From Avena insularis (Eukaryota > Streptophyta > Magnoliopsida > Poales > Poaceae), in assembly GCA_023614405.1 (NCBI GenBank), contig CM042688.1, positions 375,025,331-375,089,330 of the forward strand: a stretch of 64,000 bases of DNA, in the 5' to 3' direction. Every line of letters starts with the position of its first letter. Position 1 is the first letter of the stretch. This document shows positions 22,641-34,457 of this stretch, piece by piece. The translations under genes and the position numbers were made by a program. The notes beneath the pieces are model-generated. The model did not search any database, had not been told where the DNA came from, and worked only from the letters and a program-made list of their open reading frames with translations.

Positions 22641-23940
22641 ATTGATCCTAATGCCAACCGGTGAAGCAACCTCTACGATGCTTTGGTGATGAAAGACAAA
22701 GAGAAATAGGCAAATAAACATCTAGGTTACTTAAGGATGGCTTTATTAGAGAAGTTATTCACACCCGATGGGTGGCAAATCCTGTACTTGTCCCCAAAAA
22801 GGGAACCAATGAATTAAGAATGTGCTTTGATTACACCGGCTTGAACAAAACGTGTCCGAAGGATCCATTTTCTTTGCCTCGCATTGACCAAGTCATTGAC
22901 TTGACAACTGGGTCGGAACTTCTGTGTTTTCTCGATGCCTACTCAGGATACCACTAGATCCGGATGCAAAAGTCAGACCAACTGGCCACTTCGTTCACCA
23001 CACCCTACGGCACATATTGCTACGTCATGATGCCCTTTCGGTTGAAAAACGCTGGTGCTACTTACCAGCGGATAATGCAACATTGCCTACGACCAAATAG
23101 GTCACATTGTACACACTTTCATGGACGACATCACGGTAATGTCAACGAAATCAAATGATCTTATCGCTGACTTGCAGGAAACCTTCGATAACCTCCGGAA
23201 ATACAACATGATGCTGAATCCCAAGAAGTGCATCTTCAGGGTACCATCCGGGAAACTCTTGGGCTTCATCGTTTCGCCTTGCAGAATCGAGGTGAACCCT
23301 GGGAAAATCAAGGCCATCCTCGACATCAAACGCCCGACATGCTTGAAGGATATATAAAGGCTCATAGGCTGCGTTGCAGCAGTAAGCCGGTTCATCAACC
23401 GACTTGGCGAGAAGGCTATGCCACTCTACAAGTTTCTCAAGAAGGCGGACAAATTCACATGGAAGGACGAAGTTGACGCAACACTTCAGGAGTTGAAGAG
23501 AATACTCTCCTCCCCACCTATACTTGTAGCACCGGTGTCAAGGGAGCCTATGTTAGTTTACATGGCGGCAACCAACCGAATAATCAGCATCGTCATCATG
23601 GTGGAGTGCAAGGAACCAACGCACGAATACAGAGTTCAGCGAACTGTTTACTATGTGAGCGAGGTCTTGACGGAATCCAAGCAGCGTTACCCACACTCCA
23701 AAAGATATCTTATGGAGTTTTCCTTGCTTCACGTAAGCTAAGGCATTATTTCTAGGAACACCCTATCACAGTAATGAGAAAAGCTCCAATGTTTGACATC
23801 ATCAACAACAGCGATGCTACAGGAAGAGTGGCAAAGCGGTGCATTGAACTTGCCACCTTTGAAATCACCTACAAGAGACACGGCGCTATCAAATCACAAG
23901 CATTGGTGGATTTTCTTGCGGATTGGAGAGAACTGCCAGA
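22640..23940 (+). pseudogene. E1 reverse transcriptase and RNase H
   Basis: RT motifs in order: WVANPVLVPKK, RMCFDYTGLNKTCPKDPF, LLCFLDAYSGYH then TAG in place of Gln (22955-22957), TSFTTPYGTYCYVMMPF, FMDDITVMSTKS with both catalytic Asp kept, and KCIFRVPSGKLLGFIVS. The connection and RNase H part runs from SRFINRLGEKAMPLYKF to KSQALVDFLADW near 23925. Stops at about 23356 and 23740 and one frameshift break it. It would copy the RNA to DNA. Confidence 0.85.
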
Positions 23941-23949
23941 AGACACTCC

Positions 23950-24215
23950 TGTAATAGAGCCAGAATATTGGGTCATGCACTTTGATGGATCAAAGCTACT
24001 CAATGGCTTGGGGGCTGGTGTATTATTACAATCACGAACATGAGAGAAGTTGCAATACGTCCTGCAGATCTGCTTCAACACTACCAACAACATGGCGGAG
24101 TATGAGGCCCTCAATCACGGACTTCGCGTAGCCAAGGATATTGGCATCAAGTGCATAGTTTGCTATGGAGATTCCCACTTGGTTGCCCAGCAAGTAGCTG
24201 GCACCTAGAACGCGC
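23950..24215 (+). pseudogene. E1 second (archaeal-type) RNase H
   Basis: Reads WVMHFDGSKLLNGLGAGVLL, then a stop, NMAEYEALNHGLRVAKDIG and CYGDSHLVAQQVAG. The DGS, Glu and GDS blocks fit the additional RNase H of Tat elements and mirror E2 at 12827-13120. It is closed by a stop near 24208. Confidence 0.8.
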
Positions 24216-24540
24216 GGAACCTATGATGGTGGCATATCGAGATGAAGTAGACGAAATAGCCAAGTGCTTCGACGCCTACGAAGTAAAGTACGTCAAAAGG
24301 GAGGAGAATGAGGCGGTAGATCTACTATCAAAGCTTGGATCAGCTCGTCGACCAATTCCGCCATGTGTTTTCCTGGAACATTTATGGACCCCATCCTTGA
24401 ATGGAGCGGACCCCGACAACCCGGATAGAGTAGATTCATTTGTTAACACAGTAACAGTGACCTCTCCGGCTTGGACGAAGCCGTTCATGGACTATCTACA
24501 AGATGGAACTTTGCCCGCTGACAAAGTCAAAAGCCGGTAA
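24216..24540 (+). other. E1 linker between RNase H and integrase
   Basis: A degraded coding linker. One open frame contains YVKREENEAVDLLSKLGSAR, the usual end of the archaeal-type RNase H region, and WTKPFMDYLQDGTLPADK, the usual lead-in to integrase. Confidence 0.55.
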
Positions 24541-25706
24541 ATATTACGTAGAGCAAAAGGCTACATCATCATTGATGGCCAGCTATACAAAAGAAGTACC
24601 ACATGAGTTTTCCTTCGATGCGTCTCCCAGCAGCAAGGTATTGAAATCCTTAGATAAATACATCTTGGAGATTGCGGGCATCACGTCGCTCCCTGGTTGT
24701 TGGTGTCTAAATCCTTCCGACAAGGATTCTACTGGATAACTGCCAAGGCGGACGCCGACAAGTTGGTACAAACATGTCTTGGGTGTCAGTTCTATGCAAG
24801 ACAACCAATTGTTCCAGCTGAAGAATTGCGAACAATACCAATAACTTGGCCGTTTGTAGTCTGGGGACTGGACATGGTGGGACCTTTGCAGACAGCAACC
24901 TATGGATTCACACACTTGCTAGTAGCAGTGGATAAGTTCACAAAATGAATTGAAGCTAAACCCATTAGAAAGCTTGATGGGGCAACATCCCTAAAATTTG
25001 TTCGGGGTCTAGTGGTGAGATTTGGTCTCCCACATAGTATCATCACCGACAATGGTAGAAATTTATCTCTCGGAGAAGTTGAGGAGTACTTTCATGAAAA
25101 AGGCATCCGCCTTGACCTAGCATCTGTGGCACAACCATAATAAATGGGCAAGTTGAAAGGGCCAATGGATTAATTCTGCACGGAATCATGCCACGCTTAG
25201 AGGCACCACTACGTAGAGCAACTGGAGCCTAGGCGGAGGAGTTACCATCTGTCTTGTGGAGTTTATGAACAACACCAAATAGATCCACGGGCTTGACTCC
25301 TTTCTTCATGGTTTATGGAGTAGAAGCAATCCTCCCATCCGACATCCTCCATGATGCACCAATAGTTTTCGCCTACAAGGAGGATGACGTTGAAGAATCC
25401 AGATGCCTATCTATGGACCTACTTGAAGAAGAGCACGTGCTAGCATGCCACAGATCCGCCATCTACCAGCAGAAGCTATGTGACTACCATAGTCACCGTG
25501 TAAAGCATCGCTCCTTTAAAGAAGGGGATCTAGTGCTTAGACTCAAGTAAGAGAAATCACACAAATTATCCCCACCTTGGGAAGGACCGTTCGTCACAAG
25601 CAAAGCATTGCTCAATCGCAAGCGCAAGCAACATGACTCCAATGATGATTATCCGGAGACAGATCAGCCAGGGAACATAGCACAGCTACGTCCCTTCTAC
25701 ACTTAG
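24541..25706 (+). pseudogene. E1 integrase
   Basis: The zinc-binding region has CLGCQFYARQ. The core has WGLDMVGPLQTA, LLVAVDKFTK then TGA in place of Trp (24946-24948), SIITDNGRNLS and GQVERANGL, so all three acidic catalytic residues are kept. C-terminal motifs are FFMVYGVEAILPSDI, YHSHRVKHRSFKEGDLVLRL and LSPPWEGPFV, ending IAQLRPFYT and TAG at 25704-25706. Further stops at about 25138 and 25267 break the frame. Confidence 0.85.
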
Positions 25707-26218
25707 CACATTTATATTATGTAATAAGTTTCTTATATGATCAATGAAATAAATAATTTGGTTCACTCATATTCTTTGAGTCTTTTATCTCCTTTAGTTG
25801 TTCAGTTTTGGATCATATAAACCCTTTATGCGCAAGTTTGCATTTGCACTTGTGAAAATTCCGCCTACGAGCGTTAGCTTAAGTTTTCTGGCCTACACGT
25901 GTTCTGAAGTTTTTATATGGATTCTGGAGTAGTGACATCTTGACACTCAAAGCTAGCGATTTTACTCTTAGGTTCTTGACGGTGCTATTAAGCATCATCA
26001 CCTGAGAGCATAGTTCTGTGCTGCAACTCTTCCGTCTCACGAAAGGTCAAGCATACGAACTAGAATAATGGATAAGCCAGCACTTTCTTAAAAAATAAAC
26101 ACATGCTAGAAACAGATAAGTAGCAGGAAAACTTGAGTACAAGATTTTCTGCCTTAGAAAAATATAAGTTTTTTGCGCATACACATTGTAGAGATACATT
26201 TAATACAGACATTGTTTT
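25707..26218. other. E1 spacer between integrase and antisense gene ends
   Basis: An AT-rich convergent spacer. AATGAAATAAATAAT at 25743-25757 may act as poly(A) signal for gag-pol. A reverse-complement copy of this spacer is kept in E0 (36130-36640), so it is a stable part of the family. No ORF is supported. Confidence 0.5.
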
Positions 26219-29200
26219 TCATGGATCTGCTGTAGGGGGCTTCGTGGTGGCATCATCAGGAGAGCCAGGCCGGGAGAGCTTGTCAAACTCAGAGGGAGAT
26301 GGGATAGACTCAGGCGACGCCATGTCTTCATCAAGGATCTCGTCAGGCATGAAGACATCTATGTTGACCATCCTAGCAACCCTGGTGTCGAAGCCGGCAA
26401 GGGAATTCCAAATATCATCGCTATCAATTTCCCTCCCTTCCTCATCCAGCTTGGGAAAGTTGGAGGTCACCAGGTCGATGTCGGTGTTGTCGTAGTGCGC
26501 CTTGACCAAAGATAGTGACATCCTAGCACCAGCCCGGACGCAAGATACCTTCTAGTACTTGACTTTCTTAGGAGCTCGGCGCGGGATATCTGCCTTGATC
26601 TTAATCTCCAGAGGTTGGGCTATCTCCTTGGCCTGAGCAATGGCGGTGGTGACGAAGTTTCCAGCAAGAACCATGCATTCCTTGAGGTCTGGAGCATCTT
26701 CACCCAAGTTGGCTAAGCCAATAGGGCTATGGTTTACAATAGAAAGAAGGACAATGAGTTCAAAACAATCAAAGAATCATCCGAAATACAAAATTGACCA
26801 AGCCGGAGAAAGGTTACCAAAGATGCTTGTCTCTGCTTGTGAGCATGATTCCGCCAATGCATCCCGCTCATTCTGGACTGCCTTGTACACCTCAAGGTTC
26901 CTAGCGTTCTGCTCTTGGTAGCTTGGTTCTATTCCTTGAGTTGTGCAATCTCATCTTTTAGGCGTTGCATCTTGGAGTCGGCAGATTCTTCCAGCACCTT
27001 CATCACTGCCTCATGGCCCTTAATGGCCCCTGCCAGGTTCTTCTTCAGAATTTTATTCTCATCATCAAGCTGCTAGATATGCTTGGATTGCTCGACGATG
27101 CTCTTGGCCTTAGCAATGGCTTATGTAAGGCGGAAATCAGAAAGTATTATAAGAATACGGCAGAGCCATGTCCATGAAGAAAAGCAAGTTGTTACAAGAA
27201 ACAGACTCTGGCTATTTTTTATTTGTTGCTTCAGGAAGGTTGTTTTACCCTATTCAAGGTCCATCTCCTTCCACAATGCAGCAAACCTCTCATTGGCTGT
27301 GATCCTCTACCTATTCTCATTCTGCAAACAAGGAAGCATGTTTAGTTTCTCTAGAGCATATAGTCGGAACTACATGGTTTCAACTACACGTTCGGGGGCT
27401 ATAGAACATGTTTTCAATCAACAAGTATGCTACTCTTAGAGCATCTAGCCGGAATTTTACTAAGCTTCCACCTAGACGCTCGGGGGCTACACTATCAAGT
27501 TCTACTCTTAAAAGTTCTTTGGAGCACTCAGGCCAATAACCTACGTTTATCCGCCTAAGTGCTCAGGGGCTACAAAAGGGTATACAACACAAAGTAAACA
27601 AAGTGAAGATCAAAAGACTTACGATAGAAATAAGTTAAAAATTGTTGGCCAGATGAGCATAGGAATCATGGAAGGTCTAGGCGTTGTTATAAATAGCATC
27701 CGCCTGCGCTATGAGATCATCTAGGAACAATGTTGGAGGAGTCGCGGCCAATGGAATTGTTAAAGCCGGAGGTGTGGAGGATGCCCTAGCCACATGTTGC
27801 GTCTTCAAAACAATTGATGGTGCAGAGGCTTTCGCCTTAGCAGTTTCTTCCGCCTCCGCCTCTTCCACCACTTGTTTCCCTTTCTCGGTGGCATCCTTAG
27901 CAGGAGCTTCAACCACTTTAGAAGAAACACTCTCCTATGTTGCCTGACCACTGGGAGCAACATCTGCCTCGATAGAGCCTGAGATGTCAAGATTTGGATT
28001 GACATATGTCTCCATGGTGGAGATCTCAAGGATAACGGGGGATGACGGCTCAACGGGGCCAGCAGAAGGCTTGGCGGCAGGAGTAGGGGGAGAAGTAGTG
28101 GGAGAGGGCTTAGCAGCCACGTCCCTGGTAAGCATGTCGCGAATGTTTTTTGACCCTCCAACATCTTTGGATTATCGCTTCAAACTAACACCGACTTTCC
28201 TCCTGAAACATACTAAATACAAGTACAAGAGTTGAAAAAAGGTATAAGCTGAAAAATACAAGTCGGAGAATGAAAGTACTTACTACACGGCAGGAGCCTT
28301 GGTGAGGGGAATGCCGGTGGATTTCTTCTTCTTCTTCGCCTCTAAGGCGGTAGTGGATCGTTTGGAGACACCACTCTCCGATTTCGTCTTCTTGGCCTTG
28401 GCAGTAGTGTTAGAGGTGGAGCTCTTCCGCTTCCGTGCTGCCAGAGCTGGTTGACCCTTCGGGGCGTCGTCGTCGGACACCACCTGGATATCCTTCAGCT
28501 TGGGATCATAGACCTGGGAGGCCATTCGATCTGCCGCCAAGGTCGCCAGCTAGGATACAGAGGAGTGTTACATTGACAACTTCAAGTCGGAAAAACCTTA
28601 GAGCATGTAACGAGCAACAAAGGAAATAGAAGCTACCTCTAGGCATGTGCCGCAATCGAACATGTCGTAGGTGATCTTGAAGACCCGCTTCTTGTCCTTC
28701 ACCTTGACGATGTCCTTAAGACGGAGTTTGACGGAGTCAGTAGAGAAGTTATCCCGCAAAATTTGCATGGGATCCCTCCTTTCTTGAGTGTATTTACACA
28801 TCAACTTGGCGTAGTGCTGCAGAGGCTAGATCCGCCTAACGAACCAGCACATGGCCAGATCCAAGCCTGTCAGACCTCCGTCTATGATCCATGCAATCCG
28901 CCTTATGACGTGATTGGCTTCGTCGTCGGAGGGAAGGGAGGCTGGGGTCACCATCGATGAAGTCAGGATAAGTCTCAAGGCGGTCAGGCAGAGGGATATC
29001 TGGCCCATAGAAATACGTGTGCTACCAGTTCTTGCAGGACTCATGCCCAACGATGTCGGGGAAGCACCGGCTAGGCCGAATCTTGAAGCTAATGGTTCCG
29101 CAGATTCGCAATTCGTCCTTGGACTCTATGGACTCTCCCTTGACAATAAAGAAGTACACGAGCAGATCTAACCTATGTTTTATGCCTAGTAATCCTTCGC

Positions 29201-29669
29201 ACAAAGCTATGAAGTTGTTAAGGACTAGAATGTTGTTGGGAGAGAGACTGCGGGTGAGTACCCGGAAGTGCCGGAGGACATCCAAGAAGAAGTCGGAGAC
29301 TAGCATGCTTACGCCACATACCAGCTAAGATTTGAGGTACACCTTCTTCCCGGCTTGGGGCGAAGGAACAACCTCGCCGGCCGACGCCACCCACCAGACC
29401 AACTCCTTCACCACGGGAAGATATCCCTCGATGGCCAAATCCTGCAGATCTTCGGCGGAGAGATCATAGCCTCTCCACACCCCCTTATGGGAGTCGTTTT
29501 CTTCTTCAGCAACTTCCGGCACCGCTCGTTCTTGGTTGTCGCTGGTGGTTTCCACCACGGCGTTGACAGGGATGACCACCCCCTCTAGTGGGACGGTCAC
29601 TCCCTGAGATGGCTCAGATGTAGCCTTGGGGGTTGCCGCTGTTGAAGGGATGGAGCCGCTGGAGGCCAT
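26219..29669 (-). pseudogene. E1 antisense gene, Transposase_28-like (PF04195), six exons, broken
   Basis: Proposed exons: 29669-28637, 28549-28284, 28202-27623, 27321-27250, 27119-26818, 26726-26219. Donors are GAG/GTAGCT, GTAAGT, GTAAGTC, GTAAAA and GTAACC; acceptors CCTAG, TTTCAG, TTGCAG, ATAAG and CATAG. Exon 1 starts MASSGSIPST, then shows FFLDVLRHFRVLTRSLSPNN and NFIALCEGLLGIKHRLDLLV, typical of Transposase_28. Exon 2 is Lys/Ser-rich, possibly a nuclear signal. Exon 3 is rich in Ala, Pro and Ser. Exon 5 is a coiled coil. Exon 6 has SLSLVKAHYDNTDIDLVT and an acidic tail. Exon 1 has an in-frame TAG after KVYLKS and a frame change near 28960. Function is unknown. Homologues lie in E0, E2 and L4. 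Confidence 0.7.
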
Positions 29670-29805
29670 TACAATGGGGAGAAGGTGGAGTAAAGAAGGG
29701 CTCTTGCTAGGTTTTTCACAGAATAGCTCGAAGAGTCGTGCGGCTGGAGGAAGACGAAGACTGGAAGGTGAATGCGGGTAAAAGAGAAATAAATTGACCG
29801 CGGTG

Positions 29806-29816
29806 AAAATATATAG
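29806..29816 (-). promoter_or_regulatory. TATA box of the E1 antisense gene
   Basis: CTATATATTTTC on the minus strand, about 140 bp upstream of the ATG at 29669. Confidence 0.55.
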
Positions 29817-30231
29817 ACCCCGCATCACGATTCGTGCAAAGAGATCTAATGGATGGAACGTTGCCGACATGGAAGTGAATATGCGTAGTAATTTTGCCAT
29901 GTTCTCTGTCTTTTGCCGCTCCGCCATTTTGGATTTCACGCGCGTGAAAATAGCTGATGATTAATTCTCTGTTTCTGTGAGTTTCACGGTAGCATAGGTT
30001 GCACCCTACGTCATCCTCGTGACAGTTGAAGTGAAAGGTCATGTCCGAAGATTCCATCGAAGATGGAGACTGTCCGACTCTGGAAACGAAGACTTAAGGA
30101 ATCTCTAGCTACATTGCAAAGCCGGAGAGGATTGCATGGTTGTTTGGGAGACCTTTGAGATATTGCTTGACGAATTGACCGGCATCACTTAGACAGGATA
30201 TTCAAATATCAATGGGCAAGACAGTGCAAGA
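29817..30231. other. E1 region between antisense promoter and 3' LTR
   Basis: About 400 bp upstream of the antisense gene. An open frame continues from 29939 to 29672 without a recognised domain. It probably holds promoter elements only. Confidence 0.4.
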
Positions 30232-30254
30232 TTTCAAAGTCCTCTAGGGGCTAC
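30232..30254 (+). other. E1 polypurine tract region
   Basis: CTCTAGGGGCTAC lies directly before the 3' LTR. The purine-rich core AGGGG is short, but the position is correct. Confidence 0.5.
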
Positions 30255-30802
30255 TGTTGGGGATATGCTATATGGGTATCCTCATAGCATGTCACCAATC
30301 CGCCTAACCCAGGTGGCCCATAATTGGTAGCAAGGCCTATGGCCTGCTGGGCGGCCTAGTTAGACGGATTCAAAAGGGAGGCCCATGCCGGATAAAGGAA
30401 GGCTATGCAGGAGTCACTGATATACTCGGAGCCTTGGAGTACAAGACATGGAAGACTAGTTCGTATTAGTGTAGGACTCTTTACCTTGTCCAACAAGGAC
30501 CTTTCCCTGTAAACCCTAGGTCTTGGCGCCTTTATAAGCCGGCCCGTGGGAGCCTTTAGGGCACAACCTCTTAGATTTCTACGTACAGCGTGCAACACCA
30601 TGCACAGCGAACCTATATTTGTAACTCGGCGTATTGCCATTATAGTGATTTATAGCATGAGTAGAGTTCCGCCACCGTTCTGGGACTTGAATCTGGGTAA
30701 GCTATGTTACCTTGTACCCGCCAACTCTCCTCCTTACCCCACGTCTCTAAACACGCACTGTGAGGACCCCTCCATGGTGTACTCGTTGGCAATACCACGA
30801 CA
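30255..30802 (+). repeat. E1 3' LTR
   Basis: 548 bp, starting TGTTGGGGATATGCTAT and ending ACCACGACA. It is followed by GGTCG (30803-30807), the second target-site copy. Confidence 0.93.
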
Positions 30803-30807
30803 GGTCG

Positions 30808-31282
30808 GCTGGACGGGCCCAGCTAGTGGGCTAGGCCGGTCAAGCCTCCAGTATAGGGGGATAGTGCTACAGTGTCCTAGTGCCTTCGCCATGGGCATCA
30901 TCCGGCGCTTTACTCATAAGCCGGTGCTTTAGTGGTTAGCTGACAATGCTCTCCTCAGCTTCCAACCATGGCACTTTGGTGGAAATGTCTTCTAGAGCCA
31001 GCAGGATGGCATGCCAGCCTGTCCAGTCAGGGGTGCGCTCAGCAAGGAGCATCACCCCCTATGTATCTTGGCCAACGGATTTGAGGCGGCCAGGTAGAGG
31101 CGGCCACCCAGACGGTTCTTCTGGCCATCCGGCTAGACGAGCCAACCGAGGAATCTTGAGGGCAGACTGGATGGAGAGGTCCACCCGGGTGTGGTTCTTT
31201 GTCTTGTGGCCATCCGGCCAGGCATCCCTAGAGCCGGCCAGTTGATCCTGGCTTGGCCTACCCGGGGGTCATCCCCCTGACA
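30808..31282 (-). repeat. E2 5' LTR, right segment
   Basis: Continues 17883 and aligns with 5786-6259 of the other LTR (GGACGGGCCCAGC onward). With 17494-17883 it gives 865 bp against 866 for the partner. It ends CCCCCTGACA and is followed by AAGAC, the E2 target duplication. Confidence 0.9.
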
Positions 31283-31287
31283 AAGAC

Positions 31288-31553
31288 CTAGGAGTGTAGA
31301 ATCTAGAGATAAAGCGTCTCCCTGGTATCGTAGAGATCTTCTTGTATCTCGATCCACCCCAGATAATCCACCAAAGCAGGACGTAGGGTTGTTAGCCGAA
31401 GGGAAGCTCGAATCTGGGTAAAAATGTATGTGTGTTGTGTGCTCGTATCAGCAGGTTCCATCACTGACGTTGAGTCTAGAACGCCTTCGTGCCCACTACT
31501 AAACAAATAGGGGGTACCAACATCCCGGATCTCAGCATAGGAGAGATGCGACA
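31288..31553 (+). repeat. L4 5' LTR, segment 3 of 3
   Basis: Aligns with 35747-36014 (CTAGGAGTGTAGAATCTAG onward) and ends GATGCGACA. Segments 25 + 867 + 266 give 1158 bp, the length of the 3' LTR. Confidence 0.9.
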
Positions 31554-31555
31554 TC

Positions 31556-31574
31556 TGGTGTCCCAGGTAGGGGG
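31556..31574 (+). other. L4 primer-binding-like site
   Basis: TGGTGTCCCAGGTAGGGGG lies two bases after the LTR. It starts TGG as a PBS should, but it differs from the tRNA-Asp type of E1 and E2. The tRNA is not assigned. Confidence 0.55.
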
Positions 31575-31586
31575 CCGCTCGCGTTT

Positions 31587-34457
31587 TCATCTTCGGCCAT
31601 CATCATCACCGTCGACAGCTTCTTGAGATTCGTCATAATCACCATCATCATCACCAACGTCTGCTTCATCTTCGTGTTCACCATCGACATCGACCACACC
31701 ATCACCAGCCATGGCGCTAAGGAGAGGTGCTCGCACTGGCTTGCTTCTGGGCGGCCAGGAACTGCTGGCGCAAGGTTTCCTGCCGCTCCACCGCACTAAT
31801 GGCCGCGCTGGTCTCGCGGTGTCTTATCTCTTGAAGTTGGGAAGAGGACCCCTCTTCTAAGGCTCGCAAGGTCTCTTCACACGCGCAAATCTGACCCTGA
31901 AGGGCCCCCACAATGGAGAAATGCTTTGCCTTGCAGGAGTTCCTCTCCTCCATGGCGCGTGTCAGCTCGCACTCGTAAAAGCGCATCTGCTCCTCCATGC
32001 ATCCCTACAACGCTAGAACAGAGGGAGTAGAGCCCACTTGGATGTCTCTCCTACACTTCAGCACCTCGAGTAGGACGCGTTTGATCTTACCCTTTGCTTG
32101 TGAGGCTAAGCTTTCCTCCGCTCAAAGGCGAGCTCGCTTGCGAGCAATGTCCTTACGCAGATCATCCAACTCATGGTGCTGTTGGGCCTGGACCTCATCG
32201 ATCCTCTTCTGCCTCTCCTTTGTGCGGACCGTGTGGAGTGCGAACTAGTGCTTCTGGGATTCTAGCCTGGTGAGAGCCTAGCGTGCTTCCTCAAAGACCG
32301 ATGGGTCAAGGGAAAGCCCTGCTTGGGCATGGGCATACCTATGACGAGTGATGTCCTTGCGGGAAGGAGCCATCCTATCCGGGACGGACATCTGAGGGAG
32401 ATCGTCGCGGGCTCGGTGTGCCGCTGAAGACCAACTCGGCCGAGAGAAAGGTTCTCGTTGACACCAGTTCCTGCTTGCGAGGGACAACCGGGGTCTTGGG
32501 GGGGCTCTGCCATTGCTAGCTCCTGAGTCAGAAGCCTCCATCACTGAATCCCCCACTAGGCCGTAATTGGAGGGAAGATTAATACCTGAAGAACAATGCC
32601 CAGAGGTGAGGTAACGACCGCATGAAATCCCAAGCACTACTGAGTTTGGGAGGACCAAGGACAGCTTACCAGCACTTGGAGGGTCCACCTTTGCGACGGA
32701 CATGGCTTCGGGAGCAGGATGCTCGGCCGAACCCGGCGAGGAAGCTGGGGGCTGAGGTATTAAGACCTTCCCTCTAGCCTTCTTTTCTGGCAGGGTGGAC
32801 ACCTCGTCCAAGAGCTCGGCGAGTAGATTCCGCCTTCTCTTGGCAGAAGGCAGAGGACACATTGGCGTAACGGTTCCATTCCACTTTCCTGTGGCCGCCT
32901 TCTCCAATGCCCTGGGAAGCATGCCGAGAAAAATGGTTAGAACAAGACAACAAAGCGAAGACCATCATATAAGGAGACCACTGGGTCAAGCGGCTTACCT
33001 GTCCTGGTTTTGGCGAAAGGACCAGCTGCGACTAAGGAGAGCACTCCTAGCAGACCCTAATGAAGGACCCGAAGGGGGCAGTGGCACCGGGTCTCCGCGA
33101 GTTAATGGCCTGGCATAATGAGGATCCGTCGAAAAGGATACACTCCCCTTGACGGGTGGAGCCTGATGCAAATGCTTGGTAGAACGGGTGCGGTGGGCAA
33201 CCTTACCCCCGGTGGGAGTATCATCCTCACCGCTAGACGAAGAGGCAGCACCCCGAGAAGCTGGTCCTGACAGGCGGTCACTGGCCAACAGAGGTATCAG
33301 CCGACAACGACCTGGGGAGCCATCCTCCTTATCTAGGGGAAGCAAAGTCGGGAGGTTTGGCGGGGCGCTTGTAGCCCCCTGTGAACGCCTCTTGTGTGCG
33401 ACGAACTCTAACAAAGAATGCCACACACATTGGACCCCGAATTCATTGCACTAAGGCATTGACACTAGCACGACGTCAATGTTGTCCTTGTCAAGATAAA
33501 GGGGAACAATGTAAGGGAGGAGCGGTGCGTGCTCTGCCTTGCCCCCAAGTAGCCAATTCACCGTCGCCTTCAACATCGAGACTTCAGTTTTGGTGGAGGG
33601 GCCGACAAAGAGATGAGTACGGCAAGAAAGGCCGTCGTACTCCCAGGCGAGATGGGAGCACTCCTAGAGGGGAGCAAGGCAACGGGAGATATACTCCTGA
33701 ACGACATGACGACCGTTGAGTCCGCCCTAGCGTAGGTCAAAAATCCGCGCATATACCAGTGCGATCTCCTCATCGCCTCCCTCTTTGACACCCCATTCAG
33801 GGCGATGAAAAGGGGGAGTCAAGGGGTCAGCAGGGACATCGTCCCAAATAGGGAAGCGAACAAAGCACCAAGAACCGTGCCACTCGTCCCACTTCTTCTT
33901 CTCCATCAGGATGTAGGCTTCGGTAAGCCTATCCTGAAGGAGGAAGGTAACTCCCCCCGAGATGGCATCCCCCAACTCGACGCAAGGAACGAAGTAATGG
34001 CACAATAGAGGAACGGAGGACATCACGTGCACAAAATCCTTGCAGAGGAATTGAAAGATGGCCAATGCTATGATGGCGTGGGGGTGCAACTAAGCCAGTT
34101 GCAGGCAGTAAGAGATAAGAACATCCCTAGGGAAAGGCAGGAGTAGAGGGTTAACACCCCCGCTAGGAAGCAGGAGAAAACATTCACATCACGCAGAAGG
34201 CGACTTCCGCTGGGAGATTTGGCGTAAAGTAGACAGGTTCCCCCGTGTTCGTTTTGAGATGAGGTCGTGATGCTACCTAGCTTGCCAACACCCTCCTCGC
34301 CCAGTCCTTCTGGAAAGAAGGGGACAGATGTCTGCCATTCGGCCTCCTTCTTCTCACACTTGTTGAGATGGGTCGGGTCATCCTTCCCTCCGGACGGGGC
34401 GACAGAACTCTTCTTGCCTGCTGGCACGAGAGCAAGGATCGTCTTCCTGGGCGCCAT
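31587..34457 (-). pseudogene. L4 antisense gene, Transposase_28-like, three exons, broken
   Basis: The only coding content of L4. Exon 1 runs 34457-32999 from MAPRKTILALVPAGKK. It contains MHPHAIIALAIFQFLCKDFV, GDAISGGVTFLLQDRL and WHGSWCFVRFPIWDD (about 34090-33850), a clear Transposase_28 pattern, then a Ser-rich basic region. The donor AG/GTAAGCC is at 32998 and the acceptor CCCAG at 32912. Exon 2 is 32911-32670 with a GTAAGCT donor and a CTTCAG acceptor at 32586. Exon 3 runs from 32585 to about 31717 in one frame with four stops and encodes a long coiled coil (KERQKRIDEVQAQQHHELDD, MEEQMRFYECELTRAMEERN). A shifted frame then gives an Asp/Glu-rich tail to 31587. Exon 1 also changes frame near 34090. 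Confidence 0.65.

Larger units (their letters stand above)
17884..30802 (+). mobile_element. E1: Tat-lineage Ty3/gypsy retrotransposon with antisense gene
   Basis: A 12,919-bp element in plus orientation with LTRs of 547 and 548 bp. Target duplication AGTCA/GGTCG is degenerate by two transitions. It is supported by the uninterrupted E2 LTR near 5770-5795, which has exactly the spacing expected with one 5-bp copy. Order: PBS, leader, gag, protease, RT, RNase H, archaeal-type RNase H, integrase, antisense gene, polypurine tract. All frames carry stops. Confidence 0.93.
5394..31282 (-). mobile_element. E2: Tat-lineage Ty3/gypsy retrotransposon with antisense gene
   Basis: E2 is a minus-strand element, about 12,965 bp after removing E1. 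The 5' LTR is on the right, split by E1 (17494-17883 and 30808-31282). The PBS is at 17475-17493, then leader, gag, protease, RT, RNase H, archaeal-type RNase H and integrase run leftward to about 11135. A tandem repeat block follows, then an antisense gene on the plus strand, then the 3' LTR at 5394-6259. Target duplication is AAGCC/AAGAC. Two catalytic residues and many frames are lost, so this copy is inactive. Confidence 0.9.
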
